A DNA stretch of 8,816 bases from Candidatus Syntropharchaeum sp. (GTDB lineage Archaea > Halobacteriota > Syntropharchaeia > Alkanophagales > Methanospirareceae). Under the pieces are notes generated by a model. That model was not told the origin of the DNA. It worked only from the letters and a program-made list of their open reading frames with translations, and searched no databases. A program made the translations under genes and the position numbers. Below, in pieces: positions 1-6,445 of this stretch. Where the stretch lies: positions 1 through 8,816 of the forward strand of contig JADHYP010000055.1 of NCBI GenBank assembly GCA_016782355.1, in the 5' to 3' direction. Each line of letters starts with the position of its first letter. Within the stretch, counting starts at the first letter, position 1.

Positions 1-202
1 GAGGGGTGTATGAAGTGGCATAAAAAACCAATTAAATTCCCGAATATTTAATTTAGAATAACATCAATTGCGAATACGGGGCATCGGGTAAGAATGTCCG
101 GCAATATTGTACCGAGATAGATTAAGCTCTTATACCTCTCAATTTTTATTAACTTCACAAACAGAAATGCTACCAAAAAATGCGTCAACAGGTCTGGCAT
201 TT

Positions 203-679
203 TTACCGTCTCCTCTCGAACTCCAATCTCTGGAGTTTAAATTTAAACTCTTTGAAGAAGAACAGGATCACAAAAGGGATGGGAAGAAGTGATGCATACC
301 ATTGTAGATACAGGTGTTTGTGGATATGAATCTCTTCTAACTCTAAAAAGTCATCCTTCCGAAAGATTGATTTTACGCTTACGATGTCCCCTTCTTCCAG
401 ACCTTCTGCATTACCGATGACGATTATCTTCCTCCTTTCATCTCCATATCTATACATCAATTCAAATCTTCCTTCATTTACTTCACCAACTTTTGAATAT
501 GATGAGACCAGTTCAGCACCGTCAAACAGTTCTGCGTTATCGAGATAATCCTGAAGTTCCGGTCCCCCGGTTTCCGGTCCCTTATGATATCCATAGTGGC
601 ATAAAAACAGTATCAGCAAGAATACCAGAACCATCTTTCCGATTTTATACTTATTTGAAAACATGAACTTGCATCCCAT
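203..679 (-). CDS. Small membrane-anchored protein with an OB-fold-like domain (hypothetical)
   Basis: I do not recognise a named family. The 158-residue product has a basic N-terminus, then a hydrophobic helix at about residues 15-29. A soluble segment at about 50-122 is rich in alternating beta-strand pattern (GRFELMYRYGDERRKIIVIG, then EEGDIVSVKSIF and ELEEIHIHKH), which resembles an OB-fold barrel. A second hydrophobic helix spans about 124-142, and a basic tail (KEFKFK...ERRR) follows. The likely topology is two membrane helices flanking an extracytoplasmic or cytoplasmic OB-like barrel. The ATG at 677-679 has no clear Shine-Dalgarno; the Met at residue 6 (662-664) is an equally possible start. 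The gene is divergent from the FBPase/IMPase gene, with 91 bp between them. The membrane helices are clear from the sequence; the OB fold is inferred from pattern only. Confidence 0.7.
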   Translation of the reverse strand: MGCKFMFSNKYKIGKMVLVFLLILFLCHYGYHKGPETGGPELQDYLDNAELFDGAELVSSYSKVGEVNEGRFELMYRYGDERRKIIVIGNAEGLEEGDIVSVKSIFRKDDFLELEEIHIHKHLYLQWYASLLPIPFVILFFFKEFKFKLQRLEFERRR

Positions 680-702
680 CTTTATTTACGACAAGAGGTA
701 AC

Positions 703-728
703 ATAAAAAACTATCGTACGTTTAAACG
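703..728. promoter_or_regulatory. Divergent promoter region with palindromic TATA-like box
   Basis: The perfect 10-bp palindrome CGTTTAAACG (719-728) has its TTTAAA core at 721-726. The core lies 44 bases before the ATG at 771 on the plus strand and 41 bases before the ATG at 679 on the minus strand. It could serve as the TATA box for both genes, leaving short 5' leaders of about 15-20 nt. A second minus-strand candidate is the A/T run at 703-711 (TTTTTTATG on the minus strand). These are inferences from spacing. Confidence 0.4.
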
Positions 729-770
729 GTATCGCCATTTTAGTAATAATCAAATGGAAGAGGAAAGAAA

Positions 771-1586
771 ATGGAAATAGAAGAATTGTTGGAGATTTCG
801 TCCGAGCTAAGAGATTCCGTAAAAACATACATTACGGAAACTGCGGATTATGGCGAGATAATAGAAAGAAGAGCGAGGGACGTAACGAGAAGAATAGACA
901 TGTTTGCGGAAAGGGCATTAGAGAAAGCATTGGATAGTCGTAACCTATGTGCGAGGATAATATCGGAAGAATTGGGCGACCACGTATTTCCAAAAGGCGG
1001 CGAGCCGAAATTCACGCTTATTTTCGACCCAATAGACGGGTCCACAAATGCCATTCTCGGCATTCCTTTCTTCTGCTCCTCCATTGCTTATTCACCGAAA
1101 GTGGACCACGTTATTTTTGACGACATTCAAGCAAGCGTTGTTGCGACCATATACGGAAAGACGTTTTATGCCGTGAAGGGTGGGAATGCGTTTGTTGACG
1201 GTAAGAAACTACCTCGTAACGTGAAAGGGAAGACTAAACTCGTTCTGTCTATCTATACTTATGGTGCGGATTCAATACCTGAGTCGCTGATACAATTTCA
1301 AAAGGAAGCAAAGAACGTGGTAGTTCGTGTGCTGGGCAGTATAGCTGCCGAGATATGTTTGGTTGCAGAAGGCGTACTGGATGCGGTGATAGACGTGCGT
1401 GACTTAATAAACGGTTATGACGTTGCGGGTGCCGCGCTAATCTTAAGAGAAGCAGGAGGAACTGTAACGGATTTAAAAGGGAAGGAGCTGAGAAGCGAGG
1501 TAGGAAAAACGCAGAATATTTCCATAATCGCGGCTTTGGAACCTGAAATTTATAAGCGAATGCTTGAGATGTTATCATCAAAATAG
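771..1586 (+). CDS. Archaeal fructose-1,6-bisphosphatase / inositol-1-monophosphatase
   Basis: This 271-residue protein is a full-length member of the lithium-sensitive, metal-dependent sugar phosphatase superfamily. The archaeal members (MJ0109/AF2372 type) usually hydrolyse both fructose-1,6-bisphosphate, in gluconeogenesis, and inositol-1-phosphate, in inositol lipid and compatible-solute synthesis. Visible motifs are the metal ligands E66-E67 (SEELGD), the signature DPIDGST at 86-92 followed by NAILGIPFF, RVLGSIAAEI at 186-195, and the C-terminal metal ligand D217 in GYDVAGAALILREAGG. The family's usual length is about 250-270 residues, so nothing is missing. The ATG at 771 is preceded by a purine-rich ribosome-binding site (GAAGAGGA, 757-764). 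The usual third motif-A residue is T; here it is S (DGST), a mild change. It is cytoplasmic. Which of the two substrates is preferred cannot be told from the sequence. Confidence 0.92.
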   Translation: MEIEELLEISSELRDSVKTYITETADYGEIIERRARDVTRRIDMFAERALEKALDSRNLCARIISEELGDHVFPKGGEPKFTLIFDPIDGSTNAILGIPFFCSSIAYSPKVDHVIFDDIQASVVATIYGKTFYAVKGGNAFVDGKKLPRNVKGKTKLVLSIYTYGADSIPESLIQFQKEAKNVVVRVLGSIAAEICLVAEGVLDAVIDVRDLINGYDVAGAALILREAGGTVTDLKGKELRSEVGKTQNISIIAALEPEIYKRMLEMLSSK

Positions 1587-1700
1587 ACTAAAGAACCTTA
1601 CTTTTAGAGACTTTCAATTAATTCAAGCCATTCGTCCCTTGTTTAAGAAATCTTTTTACTCTGAAATTGAAACATGAAGAACTGTATGAAAACGCTAAAC

Positions 1701-1706
1701 AGAGGA
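1701..1706 (+). promoter_or_regulatory. Ribosome-binding site for ABCE1
   Basis: AGAGGA lies 10 bases before the ATG at 1717 and supports that start. The remaining spacer from 1587 holds no gene. A T-rich TATA-like stretch at about 1648-1656 (CTTTTTACT) is a possible promoter. Confidence 0.5.
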
Positions 1707-1716
1707 AAATAGTAAA

Positions 1717-3492
1717 ATGCGGATAGCGATATTGAAGAGGGATAAGTGCCAGCCGAGGAAATGCGAGTATGAATGCATAAAATACTGCCCGATGGTGCGA
1801 ACGGGGGAGGAGACGGTAGTCCCGGGTGAAGATGGCAAGCCGGTAATATCAGAGGAATTGTGCGAGGGATGCGGGATATGCATAAAAAAATGCCCCTTCG
1901 CTGCCATTTCTATAATAGGGTTGCCGGAGGAGCTGAAGGGAGAAGAGACGCACAGATATGGCGAAAACGGGTTCGTTCTTTATGGTATGCCCGTTCCAAA
2001 AGCAGGTAAGATAACGGGAACGATAGGCGAGAATGGGATAGGGAAGAGCACCGCAATTAAAATATTATCGGGATTGCAAGTGCCAAACCGTGGCAAAATA
2101 GATGCGGAAGCAAAGCCGAGTTGGGATGAGATAATAAAGAAATATGCAGGGTCAGAGTTACAGAATTACTTTGATAGACTATCAAAAGGAAAAATCAAGG
2201 TGGCTTATAAGCCGCAATATATAGATGCAATTCCGGAATTCTTCGATGGCAAAGTTCACGAGTTACTGGAAAGCACAGACGAGACCGGAGTATCAAAACT
2301 GCTTGTGAAGGCTTTTGAGCTCGAAGAAGCGCAGAATAAGGATATAAAAGAGCTGAGCGGTGGCGAACTGCAAAGGGTTGCGGTAATAGGTTGTATGATA
2401 AGAGATGCGGATTTTTATTTCTTTGACGAGGTGACGCCCTATCTGGACATACATCAACGCGTGAAAGTGGCAAAAGGAATAAGGGAAGTTTTGAAGGATA
2501 AAGCGGTGGTTGTAGTGGAACACGACCTCGCTATCCTTGACATGCTTGCTGATTACGTGCATCTCCTCTACGGTGAGCCCGGGGGGTATGGCGTTGTTAC
2601 AATGCCAAAGAGCACGAATAGAGGAATAAACGAATATTTGAGTGGATTCTTGCATGCGGAGAACGTTCGGATAAGGGATAAGCCAATAGAGTTCAGCGCT
2701 CATCCACCGAGGGAAAAACTAAAAGGAAGAGACGTTTTCATCGAATACGATGGATTTGAGAAGAACTATGGAGGAGATGGATTTGTATTGGAAGCGAAGC
2801 CGGGCAGTATAGATGAAGGGGAGGTACTGGGCATAGTCGGTAGAAATGCCATTGGTAAAAGCACGTTTGTGAAAGTATTAGCGGGCGAGACAGAATCGAC
2901 AACCGGGGAAATATCGTTTGACATTAGCGTTTCTTACAAGCCGCAATATATAAAAGGCAAGTTAGATATGAAGGTGAAGGATTTCATTTATTCGCAAAAA
3001 GAAGAGCTAAGCGAAAACGACGTTATTGACGTGCTACATCCGTTGGGAATATCGGAGATGGAGAATAGGAACATAAAAGAGCTCAGTGGTGGTGAATTAC
3101 AAAACGTTGCGATAGCTGCGTGTCTTTGCCAGGATGCCGCTTTGTATATGCTGGACGAGCCGTCTGCGCATCTTGACGTGGAGCAGAAGGTGCGGTTGAT
3201 AAAGACAGTCAGGCGGTATGCGGAGCGAAGGGGCGTATCAATGTTGATTGTGGACCATGACATATATTTGATAGATTTGCTAAGCGATAGGTTGATGGTT
3301 TTCGACGGTGAACCGGGTGTGCGAGGAGAGATAAAAGGTTGTTTTGAGATGCGAGCGGGAATGAATTTGTTTTTGAAGGATTTAGGTATAACGTTCAGGC
3401 GAGATGAAAGCACGCTTCGACCACGGATAAATAAGATAGGTTCGGCAAAAGACCGTGAACAGAAGGAGAAGGGGCGGTATTATTATTTGTGA
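1717..3492 (+). CDS. abce1: Ribosome recycling / splitting ATPase ABCE1 (Rli1)
   Basis: This 591-residue protein is a complete ABCE1, the essential soluble twin-ATPase that splits archaeal ribosomes after termination together with aRF1/Pelota. The N-terminal Fe-S domain has cysteines at 11, 16, 20 and 24 and at 49, 52, 55 and 59, ligating two 4Fe-4S clusters. NBD1 has Walker A GENGIGKST (104-112), the ABCE1-specific helix-loop-helix segment (about 136-152, GSELQNYF), signature LSGGELQR (213-220), Walker B FFDE (235-238) and switch H269. NBD2 has Walker A GRNAIGKST (375-383), signature LSGGELQN (456-463), Walker B LDEP (479-482) and H514. The C-terminal tail (RRDE...RPRINK...KGRYYYL) is the typical hinge/anchor end. 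In NBD1 the usual DEP is DEV. The catalytic glutamates (E238, E481) are both present, so the enzyme should be active. The 3' end overlaps the antitoxin-like gene tail by 10 bp. Confidence 0.97.
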   Translation: MRIAILKRDKCQPRKCEYECIKYCPMVRTGEETVVPGEDGKPVISEELCEGCGICIKKCPFAAISIIGLPEELKGEETHRYGENGFVLYGMPVPKAGKITGTIGENGIGKSTAIKILSGLQVPNRGKIDAEAKPSWDEIIKKYAGSELQNYFDRLSKGKIKVAYKPQYIDAIPEFFDGKVHELLESTDETGVSKLLVKAFELEEAQNKDIKELSGGELQRVAVIGCMIRDADFYFFDEVTPYLDIHQRVKVAKGIREVLKDKAVVVVEHDLAILDMLADYVHLLYGEPGGYGVVTMPKSTNRGINEYLSGFLHAENVRIRDKPIEFSAHPPREKLKGRDVFIEYDGFEKNYGGDGFVLEAKPGSIDEGEVLGIVGRNAIGKSTFVKVLAGETESTTGEISFDISVSYKPQYIKGKLDMKVKDFIYSQKEELSENDVIDVLHPLGISEMENRNIKELSGGELQNVAIAACLCQDAALYMLDEPSAHLDVEQKVRLIKTVRRYAERRGVSMLIVDHDIYLIDLLSDRLMVFDGEPGVRGEIKGCFEMRAGMNLFLKDLGITFRRDESTLRPRINKIGSAKDREQKEKGRYYYL

Positions 3493-3692
3493 GCAAGCAA
3501 ATCTTCAACAGAAGTAACTTCCTTTACCCTACCCGCTTTAATATCCCGGTCGCTTTTACGGAGTGCTTCCATCGTTTTTGGATTACTGAGAATTTCAACG
3601 GAATCAACGAGTGCTTCGAGACCTCCTCGTGTAACCATCTTCTCTTCCACTCTCTTCAGCGCTTCGTATACGTCTTGAATTGTAACCGGCAT
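3483..3692 (-). CDS. Small RelB-like antitoxin, apparently without a toxin
   Basis: The 69-residue product is mostly helical. Its C-terminal half (ALRKSDRDIKAGRVKEVTSV) follows the 'x-R-x-S-x-x-D-I-x-A-G-R-V' pattern seen at the ends of many archaeal RelB-type and related antitoxins, where this tail wraps the RelE/PIN toxin. The ATG at 3690-3692 has a weak AAAGGA ribosome-binding site just upstream. In type II systems a toxin gene normally follows within a few bases. Here the gene ends inside the 3' end of ABCE1 on the other strand, so there is no room for one. It may be an orphan antitoxin, an antitoxin acting in trans, or a small regulator. The antitoxin call rests on tail resemblance only. 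Confidence 0.6.
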   Translation of the reverse strand: MPVTIQDVYEALKRVEEKMVTRGGLEALVDSVEILSNPKTMEALRKSDRDIKAGRVKEVTSVEDLLAHK

Positions 3693-3710
3693 ATTTTTCC
3701 TTTGGATTCA

Positions 3711-3760
3711 TGTCTATATAAGTATTTGGATTTATATTCTACCAGAGTAGTTTTTATATG
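3711..3760. promoter_or_regulatory. Divergent archaeal TATA boxes
   Basis: Minus-strand TATA candidates for the antitoxin-like gene are TATATA at 3715-3720 and TATAAA at about 3731-3736. On the plus strand, TTTTTATATG at 3751-3760 would place transcription start near 3780, suiting the ATG at 3814 of the methylase relic. The promoter of the relic therefore appears to survive. The calls rest on sequence pattern and spacing. Confidence 0.4.
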
Positions 3761-3777
3761 TTTTAGATATCCAACTT

Positions 3778-4291
3778 TTGAATACCGAAGATGAAAGAGA
3801 AAATGTGGGAATTATGGCAAAAGAAGTAGCGGATAAAATCATATTAGCAGCGAGGGATGCCAGTAACGAAGCAGATTTCGAATTTAATACCGAACATATC
3901 CTAAAAAATGTCCTTGACAGGCTTGGTATAACGAACTATGCGAGTTATGAATTCAGGACTGGTAAAGGCACGTTATTACACGCCGGATTGGCTTGCAGAA
4001 CTCGTTATTTCGGAAGTTGGATACGATGGCAACTCGAATAAAAGATTTCTTGACCCTGCGTGCGGCAGTGGCACTTTTTTAGTTTTAGCAATGAAGAGGG
4101 CGAGACAATATGCGCTTGACAATTTTAAGAACGAAACAGAAACTTTGGAAGGGATATTGAAGAACATCGCAGGTTTCGACTTGAATCCCTTAGCGGTGCT
4201 GGCTGCGAGAACGAACTATCTCATCGCTCTGGGTAAGCTGATAAAATATAAGCGAGAGGAGCAAAAGAATCGGCAGAGAGTGAAGACGTAA
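3778..4291 (+). pseudogene. Type IIG (Eco57I-like) restriction-methylase relic: internally deleted, frameshifted and 3'-truncated
   Basis: Two overlapping frames make up one broken gene. The first frame (TTG 3778 or ATG 3814, through about 3965) encodes a helical N-terminal piece (AKEVADKIILAARDASNEAD, then a segment ending YEFRTGKG). This matches the start of the fused nuclease/methylase proteins, which would normally continue into a PD-(D/E)XK nuclease. Instead the sequence jumps, with a +1 frame change near 3958-3975, to ARYYTPDWLAELVISE, the motif X region. That is followed by SAM-binding motif I LDPACGSGTF (about 4049-4078) and motif II GFDLNPLAV. The reading then stops at 4289-4291. The catalytic NPPY motif, the target recognition domain and the nuclease active site are absent, and the family is usually about 900 residues or more. 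It is inactive as a methylase and nuclease. The loss of the nuclease section is inferred from family layout. Confidence 0.75.
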
Positions 4292-4755
4292 AACTACTCA
4301 TGGGTATTCCTGGAGTGAATTACTACACGGCACTGCTACTCACGAGTGAGATAGGAGATTTTAGCAGGTTTTCAAGCGCAAACAAGCTTGTCAGTTGGTT
4401 AGGTTTGGCGCCAAGGGTTCATCAGAGTGCAAATACGATCTACAACGGCAGAATAACAAAAGAAGGGTCACCGAGGGTGAGGTGGGCACTGGTACAAGCA
4501 GCTCGATCTGCAGTCCAGTGGGACGATCATTACAGAACAAAGTATCAAAGAATCAAGGAACGGCGAGGCGATGGAAAGGCAATAGTGGCAATAGCAAGAG
4601 AAATCGCAGTGGCGATGTATCATATGATCAACCGAAAGGAGGGATACAGATTTAGCACCGATGCGTTTAAAACCAAAAAACTTAAAAAGCTTGAACGCGA
4701 AAGTAATAAATGGGCAAAGATGATGGAAGTGCCTGTAGGAGGGATGAAGGCATAA
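4252..4755 (+). mobile_element. IS110-family transposase, C-terminal remnant
   Basis: The visible coding part (ATG at 4300) is 151 residues and matches the Transposase_20 (PF02371) domain of IS110/IS116/IS902 transposases: IPGVNYYTALLLTSEIGDFS, then WLGLAPRVHQSANTIYNGRI, GSPRVRWALVQAA and a helical tail. The frame is open back to a stop at 4249-4251, and the in-frame residues EDVKLL just before the ATG also fit the family, so the true homology starts near 4261-4282. The N-terminal DEDD (RuvC-like) domain of about 200-250 residues is missing, so the remnant cannot transpose. S43 (HQSA) aligns, by eye, with the conserved serine region of this domain. The remnant abuts the methylase relic, so a deletion through the element probably removed both its 5' half and the methylase 3' half. 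Positions 4756-4856 hold no gene and may include the element's right end. Confidence 0.88.
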
Positions 4756-4856
4756 GGAAATAGGAAATAAAGGCTCTACGCATGCAGTGTACCGATGCCA
4801 TCCTCCGCTTGGGTGAGATCTCTTAGGAGTTTTTCATGGATGTATAGCGGATGTAA

Positions 4857-4980
4857 AAAACCACGAGATTTCACGAGATTAACACTAAAACTTTTTAGAA
4901 AAAAGTTTTATCTTTGGTAAAGCTTTCTTTCTTAAAGAAAGGTTTCTCGTGAAAATCTGTGTAATCTTGTGGTTAATAAA
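4857..4980. repeat. MITE-like imperfect palindromic element with inner hairpins
   Basis: The left arm at 4859-4885 begins AACCACGAGATTTCAC. The right arm, read on the minus strand from about 4973, begins AACCACAAGATTACAC. These 16 bases differ at two positions, and the arms stay alike for about ten more bases with one indel. Between them lies a perfect 11-bp stem with a 3-nt loop (4886-4910, TAAAACTTTTT/AAAAAGTTTTA). A second 8-bp stem, CTTTCTTT/AAAGAAAG with a 3-nt loop, spans about 4923-4941. The whole unit could fold into a cruciform. Arms with the pattern CCAC-AGATT-CAC-AGATT resemble non-coding repeats I recall from many environmental genomes. It has no coding capacity and overlaps the last codons of the neighbouring membrane protein gene. 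Confidence 0.65.
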
Positions 4981-5422
4981 AAGAACTAAACAAATGCCTC
5001 CAATTTATTATAATCACTATAATTCCTGTAATTACTACCGATGCTACTTTCATGACCTGAAGCATTTCTGAACTCAGAACTATCCCCGGCGAGCCAAATA
5101 AGACCATTGTGTTATGTGGAATGGCTATTGAACCGATAATTAATAAATACACGGCGAAGAAGTCGCAAAATATGACTAAACTTTTTCTCGATAGTTCCGG
5201 GCGTTCAATGCCGGACAGAGCGGTTCGGAAGGCAAGTATAAGAATCACTATTACAATTACCATTAGAATACAAACGTAATCAGGGTTCTTTTGCCCTAAG
5301 AGATTGTAAAGCGGATTTAAATCTGCAAACCTTCCATATAACACCGAAGCTATCATTGTTGAAATCGAATCGTAACATAACATTACAATGGCAAGAGCGT
5401 AGGCAATTCTTCGGACGTTCAT
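4973..5422 (-). CDS. Four-helix membrane protein, possibly DUF5658-like
   Basis: The 149-residue product is strongly hydrophobic. Helices are predicted at about residues 6-29, 48-66, 81-103 and 120-140, joined by short loops. The first helix holds CYDSISTMIAS and is followed by RFADLNPLYNLL. This arrangement, D and ST within helix one and an NP soon after, recalls the DUF5658 family of small membrane proteins (D..ST...G..E.NP). The match is by eye and no function is known for that family. There is no signal peptide beyond the first helix. The stop codon falls inside the right arm of the MITE-like repeat, so the last residues (LFSSFY) may have been altered by its insertion. An AT-rich stretch lies upstream of the ATG, but I see no clear Shine-Dalgarno. 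It is the only apparently complete gene on the minus strand between the relics. Confidence 0.65.
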   Translation of the reverse strand: MNVRRIAYALAIVMLCYDSISTMIASVLYGRFADLNPLYNLLGQKNPDYVCILMVIVIVILILAFRTALSGIERPELSRKSLVIFCDFFAVYLLIIGSIAIPHNTMVLFGSPGIVLSSEMLQVMKVASVVITGIIVIIINWRHLFSSFY

Positions 5423-5500
5423 ACAATCTAAATATTTTCTTTAGCATCTAACATAAACATTACCTCGGACAATTTTATCTATACGAAAAGAGCACTCTTC

Positions 5501-5524
5501 AGATATGAATGTAGATATGAATGC
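5501..5524 (+). repeat. Two tandem 12-mers in a divergent promoter region
   Basis: AGATATGAATGT and AGATATGAATGC lie back to back, 40 bases upstream of the methyltransferase start and 79 bases before the divergent membrane protein start. They could be a duplicated regulator site or simple slippage. Only the repeat itself is certain. Confidence 0.4.
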
Positions 5525-5530
5525 CAAGAT

Positions 5531-5555
5531 TTTATAATACTAAAACAGAGGAGGT
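5531..5555 (+). promoter_or_regulatory. TATA-like box and strong ribosome-binding site
   Basis: GAGGAGGT at 5548-5555 sits 8 bases before the ATG at 5564 and fixes that start. TTTATAAT at 5531-5538 is TATA-like but close to the start; the AT-rich stretch at 5471-5483 is an alternative. Confidence 0.55.
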
Positions 5556-5563
5556 ATATTAAC

Positions 5564-6127
5564 ATGCTCGAAGCAAACAAAACGGCAGCGATAAAGTTTG
5601 GGATAGATACTCATCTCATCGAAGAAAAAACCGATACTCAAAAGAACGTCGAAATTCTCGGCGAGGACCTAACTTTTATCAGTGTCAGAGAATTTCAACG
5701 AACAAAACATGTTCATCGTGTGCATCCTTATCTTGGCAAATTTATTCCACAACTTGTCGAAGTTTTCTTGAGAAGATATTTTATAAAGGGAGATACCGTT
5801 CTTGACCCATTTTCTGGTTCTGGAACTGCTTTAATTGAGGCAAATGTCTTAGGGATGAATTCGATTGGAATAGAGCTATCTCCGTTCAATGTGCTGATTC
5901 AGGAAGTAAAAGCCAAAGGATACAATATTCCAGAAGTCGAAAAAGAAATAAAAGATGCATTGAAACGGTTAAAGGTTTTTTCCCACAGATTACAGATTAA
6001 AGGGCGAGGGCAAACTCTTTTTGATGACAAAGTAGAAAGATTTGAAACAGATAGCGAATATCTGAAGGAGTGGTTTTCTGATAGGGCATTACAGGAGATT
6101 TTATTTTTAGAACAGATTCTTTTATAA
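5564..6127 (+). pseudogene. DNA methyltransferase (N4-C / N6-A type), 3'-truncated
   Basis: The 187-residue reading frame is the N-terminal half of a site-specific DNA amino-methyltransferase. The segment RVHPYLGKFIPQLVEVF (about 52-68) precedes SAM-binding motif I, VLDPFSGSGTALIEA (79-93). Motif II follows as GIELSPFNVLIQEVKAK (102-118). The conserved block ETDSEYLKEWFSDRALQEIL (161-180) is present. In this family that block is followed by a long middle section and then the catalytic SPPY/DPPY motif. Here the frame stops at 6125-6127, seven residues after the block, and no other frame continues the homology before the next gene at 6176. Members are usually about 400 residues or more, so more than half is missing. 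It may bind SAM but should not methylate. The start is well supported by GAGGAGGT. Truncation is inferred from family layout. Confidence 0.75.
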
Positions 6128-6163
6128 GGGATGGAAGAACTTTAATTAAAAATAAATTTATTT

Positions 6164-6171
6164 GGAGAGGT
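6164..6171 (+). promoter_or_regulatory. Ribosome-binding site (GGAGAGGT)
   Basis: GGAGAGGT ends 4 bases before the ATG at 6176 and supports that start. The spacing is short but acceptable. Confidence 0.5.
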
Positions 6172-6175
6172 ATAT

Positions 6176-6445
6176 ATGAAGGTATTCAAAGCGGACATCG
6201 AGATAATATGTGGCGAATATAGTTTTTTAGATACTCGGTTACTTGTTTGTAAAGATTCTCATGAGGCGGAGAGAATAGCAAAGGAGCAAGTTGATAAAGA
6301 AAATTCGATGTATCCCGGAGAGACATTCTATAAACTACTATCAGTCGATGAATTTAATTATTTGGATAATTACAAGATAGTGTATAGATTGAATAAACTC
6401 AAATGCAGGATAGGGTTAATTAACCAAAAGGAGGTTGACAAGTGA
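6176..6445 (+). CDS. Hypothetical 89-residue protein
   Basis: I do not recognise this protein. It is 89 residues, soluble, with a beta-strand-rich start (KVFKADIEIICGEYSFLDTR), a helical stretch (SHEAERIAKEQVDKE, about residues 28-42) and a more beta-like C-terminal half ending in a basic tail. There are no membrane segments and no metal-binding cysteine pairs. It starts at an ATG with a good ribosome-binding site. It ends in a GTGA overlap with the EVE-domain gene stump: the GTG start at 6442 shares bases with its stop codon at 6443-6445. The AAGGAGGT for that next gene (6428-6435) lies within this gene's last codons. This coupling suggests that the two proteins once worked together. It follows the truncated methyltransferase by 48 bp, so all three may have formed one operon. 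Confidence 0.65.
   Translation: MKVFKADIEIICGEYSFLDTRLLVCKDSHEAERIAKEQVDKENSMYPGETFYKLLSVDEFNYLDNYKIVYRLNKLKCRIGLINQKEVDK
6428..6435 (+). promoter_or_regulatory. Ribosome-binding site for the EVE-domain stump
   Basis: AAGGAGGT, a near-perfect Shine-Dalgarno, lies 6 bases before the GTG at 6442. It selects this non-ATG start, which would otherwise be missed. Confidence 0.7.

Noticed and set aside
1..51. A short open frame ending in TAA at 49-51 at the window edge, possibly the tail of an upstream gene.
   Set aside because: Only 16 residues (ending KKPIKFPNI) without a recognisable family; it may be chance. Positions 52-202 hold no gene I can support.
233..250. Perfect 18-bp palindrome GAGTTTAAATTTAAACTC.
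   Set aside because: It lies inside the 3' coding part of the membrane protein gene, encoding a lysine/phenylalanine repeat (EFKFKL), so it is probably a by-product of that residue pattern.
1249..1581. Minus-strand open frame of 110 residues opposite the FBPase/IMPase gene.
   Set aside because: It is antisense to a clear conserved gene and has low-complexity, unlikely protein composition.
1604..1640. Minus-strand string reading TRDEWLELIESL before a stop, resembling the end of a small regulator.
   Set aside because: Only 12 codons, with a stop immediately upstream in the same frame; it could be a remnant but cannot be supported.
2293..2703. Minus-strand open frame of 136 residues opposite ABCE1.
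   Set aside because: It is antisense to the ABCE1 nucleotide-binding domain, with no recognisable family and no ribosome-binding site.
4395..4655. Plus-strand 86-residue frame within the transposase remnant.
   Set aside because: It is another frame of the IS110 C-terminal domain, with no domain of its own.
5984..6002. CCCACAGATTACAGATTAAAG, similar to the arm of the MITE-like repeat, inside the truncated methyltransferase.
   Set aside because: The match is short and the reading frame continues through it to the conserved downstream block, so an inserted repeat is not shown.
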